A stretch of 64,000 bases of DNA, from the NCBI RefSeq assembly GCF_001431415.1, contig NZ_LDJI01000013.1, positions 62,001 to 126,000 on the forward strand, read 5' to 3'. How positions within the stretch are numbered: position 1 is the stretch's first letter; each line of letters begins with the position of its first letter. A program made the position numbers and the translations under genes. Below, piece by piece: positions 27,797 through 34,959 of this stretch. This stretch comes from Stenotrophomonas humi. Its GTDB lineage: Bacteria > Pseudomonadota > Gammaproteobacteria > Xanthomonadales > Xanthomonadaceae. Under the pieces are notes generated by a model. That model saw only the letters and a list, made by a program, of their open reading frames with translations. It was not told the DNA's origin and made no database searches.

Positions 27797-30586
27797 TTAC
27801 AGTGCGCTGCCGCCCAGCTTCCAGGTCAGTTGCACGAAATAGCTGCGGCCGATGCTGTCGAACCACGACGTGTCGTAGTACGGATAGTTGGACCAGGTAG
27901 CGTCCTTCGGCGGCATCTTGTCGAACAGGTTGTTGATCGACACCGAGACGCGCAGATGGTCGTTGATGTCATAACGCCCGCCGGCATTGAAGCGCCAGGT
28001 GGAGTCGGTCCATGCATCGTTGTCGTAGTTGGCCACGCGGCCCAGGTAGTTGCCGAAGATACTCGCACCCCATGCGCCCTTGTCCCAGCTCACGCCCAGG
28101 TTGCCTTTGGTACGCGGAAGAGTGGTGGCGCTGAAGCTGACGTCGAGCATGTCTTCGCTCGGATCGCCCGGGAACTGCTGGCGCGTGTGGCGGTGCGTCC
28201 AGTTGTAGTTGCCGCTGAAGCTGAAGTTGCCGGCACTGGCGGTCTGCAGACGGTAATGCGCGGTCACGTCGATGCCCGACGTTTCTTCATTGGCGATGTT
28301 GATCGGGCTGAAGTGAACGCTGGTGATGTTGCCATCCGTATCGCGGATGACGCGAGCCAGGGCGTCCACACAGGTCGGTGAATTGATGTCCACCGAAGCG
28401 CCGCTGTCAGTAACGCCAAGGCGGCAGTTGGCTTCGTCGATGCGCAGCTTCTCACGATCCTGCGTCTGCACCTGGTTCTCGATGCGGATCTTGTAGTAAT
28501 CCACCGCCAGATCGAAATTGGCCACCGGTGACCAGACGAAACCGGCGGAGAACGACTTGCTGGTTTCCACGTCCAGTTCCATGTTGCCGCTGTAGACGTC
28601 GAAGGTGCTGCCGTCATAGCTACCATCGTCGTAGCAGTAGCCATCAGTGACGCCCGGCTCGGCAGTGCGGCATTGGTAGTAGTCGGTGGCAAAGCGGGTG
28701 CGGTAGTAATCGTTGCCTGCGAACAGGTAATGCATATCCGGGGCACGGAAGCCGGTGCCGTACGAGCTGCGGATCAGCAGCGTGTCGATGGGGCGCCATT
28801 CAAGGCCTGCGCTGTAGGTGAACTTGCCCGGATCCTTGTTGCCGTAGCTGTAGCGGTCGTAGCGGCCGGCGAGGCTGGCGTCGAGCGTGGACAGTAGCGG
28901 CACGCGCAATTCGCCGGCAGCACTCCAGTGGTCACGGTCGCCGCTGCCATCGCCATAGCGCGGGCCGTAATACGCATCTTCCGTCAGTGCCAGCGGATCG
29001 GGATTGATGCGGTAGGACTGCTTGCCGTACTCGACGGCACCGGCGAAACCGACATCACCGGCCGGCATCGTGAACAGCGCGGAGTTGTCCACGGTGAAGC
29101 TGAGGTTGTCGTTCTTCGCCTTGGGGCGGAACGTGGACATCGCGGCGATGGAGGCGAACTCGGCGGTCGTCAGTGGGGTGAAGAGGCGATCCGGGTCGGG
29201 GTTGTAGATGGCATAGCCATCATCGTCGTAACCGAGCCGCTCACCCAGGAACAGGCGATTGGCGGCCTCGGCCTTGATGCGCGGCATCTGCACCTCGGCC
29301 TTGTACTCGGAGTGGTTGTAGGCCGCTTCCCAGTTCCATGCGTCGGCGAAATAACCCTTCAGGCCGGTGGTGATGGCCATCGTCTTCTGGGTGGTGGTGT
29401 TCATGCGGTTCTTCAGGCCGCCGACTTCTTCCGGCGTGAACTGGCGCGACCACAATTCAAGGCGGTCGGTGCCGGCGTTGTAGAAGACCTTGTTGCGATA
29501 GTTGTTGGTTGATGCCGGATCGTGGAATTCCCAGCCCATGTGATCGCTGGCCACGTCGTTGCCGTTGGTGCCGGTCAGCAGCCTGACCTTCTGATGGCCG
29601 AGCTGCACGTCGGCAAACCAGGACAGGTTGTCGGAGAAACGGTACTCGAACGAACCATAGGCATTGGCGCCCTTGCGTTCGTTTTCGATGGTGCGATACG
29701 CGATGGCGCGTTCGCTGCCGCAGTACGGGCCGTAGTCGTTCTCGGCCAGTACCGTGGTGCCTTCGTTGAGCCCGGACATCGCTGCGCAATTGTCGGACGG
29801 CGCGATGTTCTCGTCGTCATCCCAGTTCATCAGCTGCGCGGTGAGGCGGGGCAGGCGACGCTCGGCGGCGGGAGAGTCGAGCGTCGAATCCTGCACGCCA
29901 CGTTCGGTGCCCCACAGCGGGCGCTTGTTCAACAGCTCCACGCCGACGATACCGCTGAAACTGCCGCGCTCGAAGCCGGTCGTCAGCGTCAGCTTGTGCG
30001 ATTCACCGCCACCACGGCTGGTATCGCCATAGCGGTAATCGATGGTGGTGCCGTCGGTGGATTTTTTCAGAATGAAGTTGATGACGCCGGCCATCGCATC
30101 GGAGCCGTACACGGCGGATGCGCTGCCAGTCAGTACTTCGACGCGATCAATCATCCCCAGCGGAATGTTGCCCACGTCGGTGAAGTTGCTGCGTCCATTG
30201 AGTGGCAGCGGGAAGTCGGCGATTCGGCGGCCGTTGACCAGCACCAGCGTGTGGTTGGGGCCGAGGCCGCGCAGATCGACGGCCTGCGCGCCCGGCGTCG
30301 ACTGCGCGCCGGTGGTGTTCTGCTGGCCCTGGGTGCTGCCGCCGTTCTGGCTCAGCGAGCGCAGTACATCGGGGACGGAGGTGAAGCCTGCCGATTGAAT
30401 CTGCTCGGCCGTCACCACCGTAATCGGCGCCGGACCCTCCACCTGTGCGCGCGGAATGCGCGAACCGGTGACCTGCACGGTGTCCAGCTGCTGGGGCTGG
30501 CCTCCAGATGCGGTCTGGGCCAGGACGGGGGCAGACATGGCCAGCAAGGCCAGCTGGATTGAACACACCATTGCGTGTTTACGCAT
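27797..30586 (-). CDS. TonB-dependent outer-membrane receptor of the isoaspartyl-peptide locus
   Basis: A complete 929-residue receptor: signal peptide (about 1-23, ending SAPVLA before QTA), TonB-box-like LDTVQVTGSRIP near residue 35, plug domain with AVDLRGLGPNHTLVLVNGRR and VEVLTGSASAVYGSDAMAG, and a long 22-strand-type barrel ending with aromatic YFVQLTWKLGGSAL. ATG 30586 follows GAGAG by 8 bases; upstream in-frame sequence up to 30733 lies in the promoter region and is not signal-like. It is divergent from the cyanophycinase-like gene over 187 bases with a LacI-type palindrome between. Context suggests it imports products of isoaspartyl polymer or peptide breakdown; the ligand itself is not shown. 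Confidence 0.93.
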   Translation of the reverse strand: MRKHAMVCSIQLALLAMSAPVLAQTASGGQPQQLDTVQVTGSRIPRAQVEGPAPITVVTAEQIQSAGFTSVPDVLRSLSQNGGSTQGQQNTTGAQSTPGAQAVDLRGLGPNHTLVLVNGRRIADFPLPLNGRSNFTDVGNIPLGMIDRVEVLTGSASAVYGSDAMAGVINFILKKSTDGTTIDYRYGDTSRGGGESHKLTLTTGFERGSFSGIVGVELLNKRPLWGTERGVQDSTLDSPAAERRLPRLTAQLMNWDDDENIAPSDNCAAMSGLNEGTTVLAENDYGPYCGSERAIAYRTIENERKGANAYGSFEYRFSDNLSWFADVQLGHQKVRLLTGTNGNDVASDHMGWEFHDPASTNNYRNKVFYNAGTDRLELWSRQFTPEEVGGLKNRMNTTTQKTMAITTGLKGYFADAWNWEAAYNHSEYKAEVQMPRIKAEAANRLFLGERLGYDDDGYAIYNPDPDRLFTPLTTAEFASIAAMSTFRPKAKNDNLSFTVDNSALFTMPAGDVGFAGAVEYGKQSYRINPDPLALTEDAYYGPRYGDGSGDRDHWSAAGELRVPLLSTLDASLAGRYDRYSYGNKDPGKFTYSAGLEWRPIDTLLIRSSYGTGFRAPDMHYLFAGNDYYRTRFATDYYQCRTAEPGVTDGYCYDDGSYDGSTFDVYSGNMELDVETSKSFSAGFVWSPVANFDLAVDYYKIRIENQVQTQDREKLRIDEANCRLGVTDSGASVDINSPTCVDALARVIRDTDGNITSVHFSPINIANEETSGIDVTAHYRLQTASAGNFSFSGNYNWTHRHTRQQFPGDPSEDMLDVSFSATTLPRTKGNLGVSWDKGAWGASIFGNYLGRVANYDNDAWTDSTWRFNAGGRYDINDHLRVSVSINNLFDKMPPKDATWSNYPYYDTSWFDSIGRSYFVQLTWKLGGSAL

Positions 30587-30739
30587 GCAATCAGCTCTCT
30601 GATGAAAAGTGCTCTGGAAAATCCCGGTCCAGCGCCTCAGGAGGTGCCGGTTGCCCCAGTCAGAAAATGTGAAAGGGGTTGCCGCATCTAACACCTTTTT
30701 CACATCCTTGACCACTGCCGGAAAGTCTGGCATTAGGGT

Positions 30740-30753
30740 TGTAAGCGATTACA
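30740..30753. promoter_or_regulatory. LacI-family-like operator between divergent genes
   Basis: TGTAAGCGATTACA: 5-base arms TGTAA and TTACA around GCGA, with the central CG typical of LacI/GalR operators; it differs at one position from the Gram-positive cre consensus. It lies 21 bases before the cyanophycinase-like start and 154 bases before the receptor start, so one repressor could control both. No regulator gene is adjacent. Confidence 0.5.
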
Positions 30754-30773
30754 GCTGCGGATAAAGAAACACG

Positions 30774-31796
30774 ATGAAACGTAAGAGTTCCCTGCTTGGA
30801 CGATGGTTTCTTTTGATACTGCTTGGCGGTGTTGCAAGTGCTGCGATTGCGCAGGACGTGCGCGGTGTTCCGCAGGCAGGTTACCGCTACTACGAAATCG
30901 GCGATCTCGCTGCGCCGCGGCCGGGCAAGACCGAGGCGGCGATGATGTTGATGGGCGGTGGCGACTTCGCGCCGGACGCCTTCCATTGGTGGATCGAACG
31001 CGCCGGACACGGCCGCGTGGTGGTTCTGCGTGCCTCCGGCGCTGACGAACTGCAGAAAGAGATTTACAACGACATCGGCGGCGTCACCGCGGTACAGACC
31101 CTGGTATTCGACAGCCGCAAGGCTGCGGACGATCCGGCTGTGCTGCGCGTAGTGCGCGGCGCTGATGCGATCTTCATTGCCGGCGGTGACCAGTCGCGTT
31201 ACATCCGCTTCTGGAAAGGCACCGCACTCAACACCGCATTGAACGAGCACATCCGCGCTGGCAAGCCCATCGGTGGCACCAGTGCCGGTCTGGCGATCCT
31301 GGGGCGGTATGCCTATGGCGCGCTGGATGGCGGAAGCGTCGATTCGCATGCCGCCATGAACGATCCGATGGGCAGCGAAGTCACCATGGACAAGGATTTC
31401 CTGACCATGCCGTACCTGTCCAACGTGGTCACCGATACGCACTTCGCCAAGCGTGATCGGCTTGGCCGACTGATCGTATTCGTCGCCCGCGCCGCGCAGG
31501 AAAAAGGCCAAAGCGACATCGTCGGTATCGGCGTGGATGAGGATACCGCGCTATGCGTGGAAGCAGATGGCCGTGGTCGCGTCCATTCGTTGAACGGCGG
31601 TTACGCCTGGCTGGTGATGCCGCGTCATACCGCCAATCGGTTGAGCAGCGGTGAGTCGCTGGATTTCAGCGCCATCCCCGTGACCGGGGTGGGGGCTGAC
31701 AGCCGTCTGCACCTGGACGGCTTCAAGGTCGACAACGCCGCTTTCACCGCCGTGGCTAGCGTGGTGGACGGCGAACTGCAGTTGCGGCCGCATTGA
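30774..31796 (+). CDS. Secreted cyanophycinase-like S51 peptidase
   Basis: Exopeptidase family that releases beta-Asp-Arg dipeptides from cyanophycin. 340 residues. Signal peptide about 1-26 (VASAAIA then QDV), so it acts in the periplasm or outside. The S51 nucleophile motif is PIGGTSAGLAILGRYAYGAL with Ser170; AIFIAGGDQSRYIRFW near 132 and GIGVDEDTALCVE near 250 are also cyanophycinase features. Cyanobacterial CphB is cytosolic; a secreted form resembles the extracellular CphE type. The neighbouring isoaspartyl peptidase can split the dipeptide product, supporting the call. Exact substrate is unproven; other isoaspartyl peptides are possible. Confidence 0.85.
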   Translation: MKRKSSLLGRWFLLILLGGVASAAIAQDVRGVPQAGYRYYEIGDLAAPRPGKTEAAMMLMGGGDFAPDAFHWWIERAGHGRVVVLRASGADELQKEIYNDIGGVTAVQTLVFDSRKAADDPAVLRVVRGADAIFIAGGDQSRYIRFWKGTALNTALNEHIRAGKPIGGTSAGLAILGRYAYGALDGGSVDSHAAMNDPMGSEVTMDKDFLTMPYLSNVVTDTHFAKRDRLGRLIVFVARAAQEKGQSDIVGIGVDEDTALCVEADGRGRVHSLNGGYAWLVMPRHTANRLSSGESLDFSAIPVTGVGADSRLHLDGFKVDNAAFTAVASVVDGELQLRPH

Positions 31797-31821
31797 GCGA
31801 CGCGCGCACAGCAATGGCAGG

Positions 31822-31842
31822 AAGGGGCTTCGGCCCCTTTTT
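31822..31842 (+). terminator. Terminator after the cyanophycinase-like gene
   Basis: A 7-bp stem AAGGGGC/GCCCCTT (31822-31828, 31833-31839) with a TTCG tetraloop and T tail to 31842. It separates this gene from the isoaspartyl peptidase, which must then have its own promoter or rely on read-through. Confidence 0.85.
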
Positions 31843-31908
31843 CATGCGCGTCTGTTCAGGTCATCAGCGAGGCGCCTAGAATCGGGTTCCTTTCCGGAGT
31901 GAAGAAAC

Positions 31909-32925
31909 ATGAAGCTGACTTCTGCGGTATTGCTGGGCCTGGCGTCGTTGTCTTCGGGAGCAGCGGTGGCGGCGTCCTCGCCCTTGCTGGTCATCCATGG
32001 TGGTGCCGGTGTCGAGCGCAAGGATTTCAGCCCGGAAGAGGAGCGCGCTGCACGCGCGGCATTGACCGAAGCACTGCGCAAAGGTCACGAGGCGTTGATG
32101 GCGGGCAAGCCGGCAATGGATGCGGTGACGGCCGCCATCACCGTGCTGGAAGACGATCCCACCTTCAACGCCGGTCGCGGTGCGGTGTTCACCCATGACG
32201 GCAAGAACGAGCTGGATGCCTCCTTGATGGATGGCGCTACCCTGCGCGCGGGCGCGGTGGCTGGCGTGCACACGGTGCGCAACCCCATCCTGCTGGCGCG
32301 CGCGGTGATGGAGCACTCGCCGCACGTGATGATGGTGGGCGAGGGCGCGGAGATGTTCGCCACCGAACAGAAGATCCCCTTGGTAGATCCTTCCTACTTC
32401 CGCACCGAAAAGCGCTGGCAGCAGCTGCAGCGTGCGCTCAAGGAAGAGGCGAACGGTCAGGCGCATGCCGATCTGGAAACCGCAAAGCACTTCGGCACCG
32501 TGGGTGCGGTGGCATTGGATGCGGAAGGCAAGCTGGCTGCAGGTACATCGACCGGCGGCATGACCAACAAGCGTTACGGGCGGGTGGGTGATTCACCCAT
32601 CATCGGCGCTGGCACCTATGCCAATACGCGTTGTGCGGTGTCCGGCACGGGCTGGGGCGAGTTCTACATCCGCTTGGCGGTCGCGCATGAAATCTGCGCC
32701 CGCATGCAGTACCTGGGGGAAAGCCCTGCGCAGGCCGGCGAGGAAGTCATCGGCAAGCGCATACCGGAGTTGGGTGGTGACGGTGGCGCCATCGTGCTTT
32801 CCGCTGACGGCCGCGCTTCCACGCCATTCAATACCGAGGGCATGTATCGCGGTTGGATTGGTGCTGACGGCGTGCCGCACGTAGCCATTTTCGACAGCGA
32901 AAAGCTGAAGATGCCTGGCGAATGA
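31909..32925 (+). CDS. iaaA: Secreted isoaspartyl peptidase / plant-type L-asparaginase
   Basis: Ntn-hydrolase that removes N-terminal isoaspartate from beta-Asp dipeptides and can hydrolyse asparagine. 338 residues with a signal peptide (about 1-22, SSGAAVA then ASS), unlike the cytosolic E. coli enzyme. The autocleavage site is before Thr197 in KHFGTVGAVALDAEG, and GTSTGGMTNKRYGRVGDSPI and GTGWGEFYIR complete the active site. ATG 31909 follows GGAG by about 9 bases. Placed after the cyanophycinase-like gene it would convert beta-Asp-Arg to Asp and Arg outside the cytoplasm; this pairing is inference. Confidence 0.92.
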   Translation: MKLTSAVLLGLASLSSGAAVAASSPLLVIHGGAGVERKDFSPEEERAARAALTEALRKGHEALMAGKPAMDAVTAAITVLEDDPTFNAGRGAVFTHDGKNELDASLMDGATLRAGAVAGVHTVRNPILLARAVMEHSPHVMMVGEGAEMFATEQKIPLVDPSYFRTEKRWQQLQRALKEEANGQAHADLETAKHFGTVGAVALDAEGKLAAGTSTGGMTNKRYGRVGDSPIIGAGTYANTRCAVSGTGWGEFYIRLAVAHEICARMQYLGESPAQAGEEVIGKRIPELGGDGGAIVLSADGRASTPFNTEGMYRGWIGADGVPHVAIFDSEKLKMPGE

Positions 32926-32976
32926 TGTGTGTGCCGCGCGAAGGCAGAAATATTTCATCAGATGTGAAGATTTCTG

Positions 32977-33005
32977 TTGACAGTATCGGCCTTCATCACC
33001 AGAAT
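32977..33005 (+). promoter_or_regulatory. Probable promoter of the tRNA-tuf operon
   Basis: A perfect -35 TTGACA (32977-32982), 17-base spacer, and -10-like CAGAAT (33000-33005), followed by a GC-rich GCGCGCTC discriminator as in stringently controlled promoters. It lies 57 bases upstream of tRNA-Tyr. Confidence 0.65.
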
Positions 33006-33062
33006 AGCGCGCTCTCCCACCCCTGACCGTTTAGGCCAAGGTCCTCAAAAAAGGGGTGGAGC

Positions 33063-33148
33063 GGAGGGATACCCAAGCGGCCAACGGGGGCAGACTGTAA
33101 ATCTGCTGGCTTACGCCTTCGGTGGTTCGAATCCACCTCCCTCCACCA
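33063..33148 (+). tRNA. tRNA-Tyr (anticodon GUA)
   Basis: Acceptor GGAGGGA (33063-33069) pairs with TCCCTCC (33138-33144); the anticodon loop has CTGTAAA; a long type II variable arm (GGCTTACGCC region) fits Tyr; CCA is encoded at 33146-33148. First gene of the tRNA-Tyr-Gly-Thr-tuf transcript. Confidence 0.97.
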
Positions 33149-33177
33149 GTTTCAATGTTGTGATGTGTGTTCCCGGT

Positions 33178-33251
33178 GCGGGAGTAGTTCAACGGTAGAA
33201 CCTCAGCCTTCCAAGCTGATGGTGCGGGTTCGATTCCCGTCTCCCGCTCCA
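33178..33251 (+). tRNA. tRNA-Gly (anticodon UCC)
   Basis: Acceptor GCGGGAG (33178-33184) pairs with CTCCCGC (33241-33247); the anticodon arm AGC-CTTCCAA-GCT carries TCC; T arm GGGTTCGATTCCC; CCA at 33249-33251. Confidence 0.97.
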
Positions 33252-33288
33252 TTGAACGATCCTGAAAACATGTCATAATAGAAAACTC

Positions 33289-33364
33289 GCTCACGTAGCT
33301 CAGTCGGTAGAGCACCTCCTTGGTAAGGAGGAGGTCGAAGGTTCGATTCCTTTCGTGAGCACCA
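33289..33364 (+). tRNA. tRNA-Thr (anticodon GGU)
   Basis: Acceptor GCTCACG (33289-33295) pairs with CGTGAGC (33354-33360); anticodon arm CTCCT-TGGTAAGGAG region carries GGT; T arm AGGTTCGATTCCT; CCA at 33362-33364. It is 47 bases before tuf, the standard Tyr-Gly-Thr-tufB order. Confidence 0.97.
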
Positions 33365-33411
33365 TCTTGCCGATAGCGCCATAACCAACCTGTTACCGAG
33401 AAGAAGCAGCC

Positions 33412-34602
33412 ATGTCCAAGGGTAAGTTCGAACGTACCAAGCCGCACGTCAACGTCGGCACCATCGGCCACGTCGATCATGGCAAGACCACGCTGACCGC
33501 CGCGCTGACCAAGATCGGTGCAGAGCGCTTCGGTGGTGAGTTCAAGGACTACTCGGCCATCGACGCCGCTCCGGAAGAGAAGGCTCGTGGTATCACGATC
33601 TCGACCGCACACGTTGAGTACGAATCCGCGAACCGTCATTACGCCCACGTCGATTGCCCGGGCCATGCTGACTACGTCAAGAACATGATCACCGGTGCCG
33701 CCCAGATGGACGGCGCGATCCTGGTGTGCTCGGCCGCTGACGGCCCGATGCCGCAGACCCGCGAGCACATCCTGCTGTCGCGTCAGGTCGGCGTGCCGTA
33801 CATCGTCGTGTTCCTGAACAAGGCCGACATGGTGGACGACGCCGAGCTGCTCGAGCTGGTGGAAATGGAAGTGCGTGAGCTGCTGAGCAAGTACGACTTC
33901 CCGGGCGACGACACCCCGATCATCTCGGGCTCGGCTCGTATGGCGCTGGAAGGCGACCAGAGCGAAATCGGCGTGCCGGCCATCCTGAAGCTGGTCGACG
34001 CACTGGACAGCTGGATCCCGACGCCGGAGCGCGACGTGGACAAGCCGTTCCTGATGCCGGTGGAAGACGTGTTCTCGATCTCGGGTCGCGGCACCGTGGT
34101 GACCGGTCGTATCGAGCGTGGCGTGATCAAGGTCGGCGAAGAAATCGAAATCGTCGGTATCCGTCCGGTCCAGAAGACCACCGTCACCGGTGTGGAAATG
34201 TTCCGCAAGCTGCTGGACCAGGGCCAGGCAGGCGACAACGCCGGTCTGCTGCTGCGCGGCACCAAGCGTGACGACGTGGAGCGTGGCCAGGTTCTGGCCA
34301 AGCCGGGTTCGATCAAGCCGCACACCCAGTTCGACGCCGAAGTGTACGTGCTGTCGAAGGACGAGGGCGGCCGTCACACCCCGTTCTTCAAGGGCTACCG
34401 TCCGCAGTTCTACTTCCGTACCACCGACATCACCGGCGCTTGCGAGCTGCCGGAAGGCGTCGAGATGGTGATGCCGGGTGACAACGTCAAGATGACCGTC
34501 ACCCTGATCAACCCGGTGGCAATGGACGAAGGCCTGCGCTTCGCAATCCGTGAAGGCGGTCGTACCGTCGGCGCCGGTGTGGTTGCCAAGATCATTGCCT
34601 GA
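33412..34602 (+). CDS. tuf: Elongation factor Tu
   Basis: GTPase delivering aminoacyl-tRNA to the ribosome. Full 396 residues: P-loop [18 protein letters not shown], switch [15 protein letters not shown], switch [15 protein letters not shown], and [15 protein letters not shown] for guanine recognition. The upstream side (three tRNAs) is that of tufB in other proteobacteria, but secE/nusG do not follow; a terminator and an M14 peptidase gene do. Codon choice is strongly biased as in other highly expressed genes here. Confidence 0.98.
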   Translation: MSKGKFERTKPHVNVGTIGHVDHGKTTLTAALTKIGAERFGGEFKDYSAIDAAPEEKARGITISTAHVEYESANRHYAHVDCPGHADYVKNMITGAAQMDGAILVCSAADGPMPQTREHILLSRQVGVPYIVVFLNKADMVDDAELLELVEMEVRELLSKYDFPGDDTPIISGSARMALEGDQSEIGVPAILKLVDALDSWIPTPERDVDKPFLMPVEDVFSISGRGTVVTGRIERGVIKVGEEIEIVGIRPVQKTTVTGVEMFRKLLDQGQAGDNAGLLLRGTKRDDVERGQVLAKPGSIKPHTQFDAEVYVLSKDEGGRHTPFFKGYRPQFYFRTTDITGACELPEGVEMVMPGDNVKMTVTLINPVAMDEGLRFAIREGGRTVGAGVVAKIIA

Positions 34603-34639
34603 TAACGCCGCGCTTCCTTTGGGAGCAACGTGTTGAAAG

Positions 34640-34668
34640 AAGGGCGGCCCTCGGGTCGCCCTTTTTTT
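34640..34668 (+). terminator. Strong terminator after tuf
   Basis: A stem of about 10 bp (AGGGCG/CGCCCT core extended by GCCC/GGGT) with a T7 run at 34662-34668. It ends the tRNA-tuf transcript. The rest of 34603-34959 contains no gene and no promoter I can defend for the following peptidase. Confidence 0.9.
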
Positions 34669-34959
34669 GTCTGTTGAATTCAGCTGATGCCGGGTTGAGT
34701 TGCTGCTTGTGCGCATGTGGTGGGGGTACGCGGCCTCCGCGGTCGTTGGCGCAGTATGTGACGGGAGATCCGCGGGCCGGTCTGCGTTGACGGGTTGCCC
34801 GGGCGAGCTTGCCGGATCTGTCCATTCATCTTTTGCGATAGCGGAACATTCGCCGTGGGCTATCTTGATTGGATGGGCGTCGTGCGCTGAAGCGGTGATG
34901 CCTGGATGACTCACATTTGGTCGTGGCGTGAAGGTGCCAGGCAAGCAAGGGAGCGGGGA

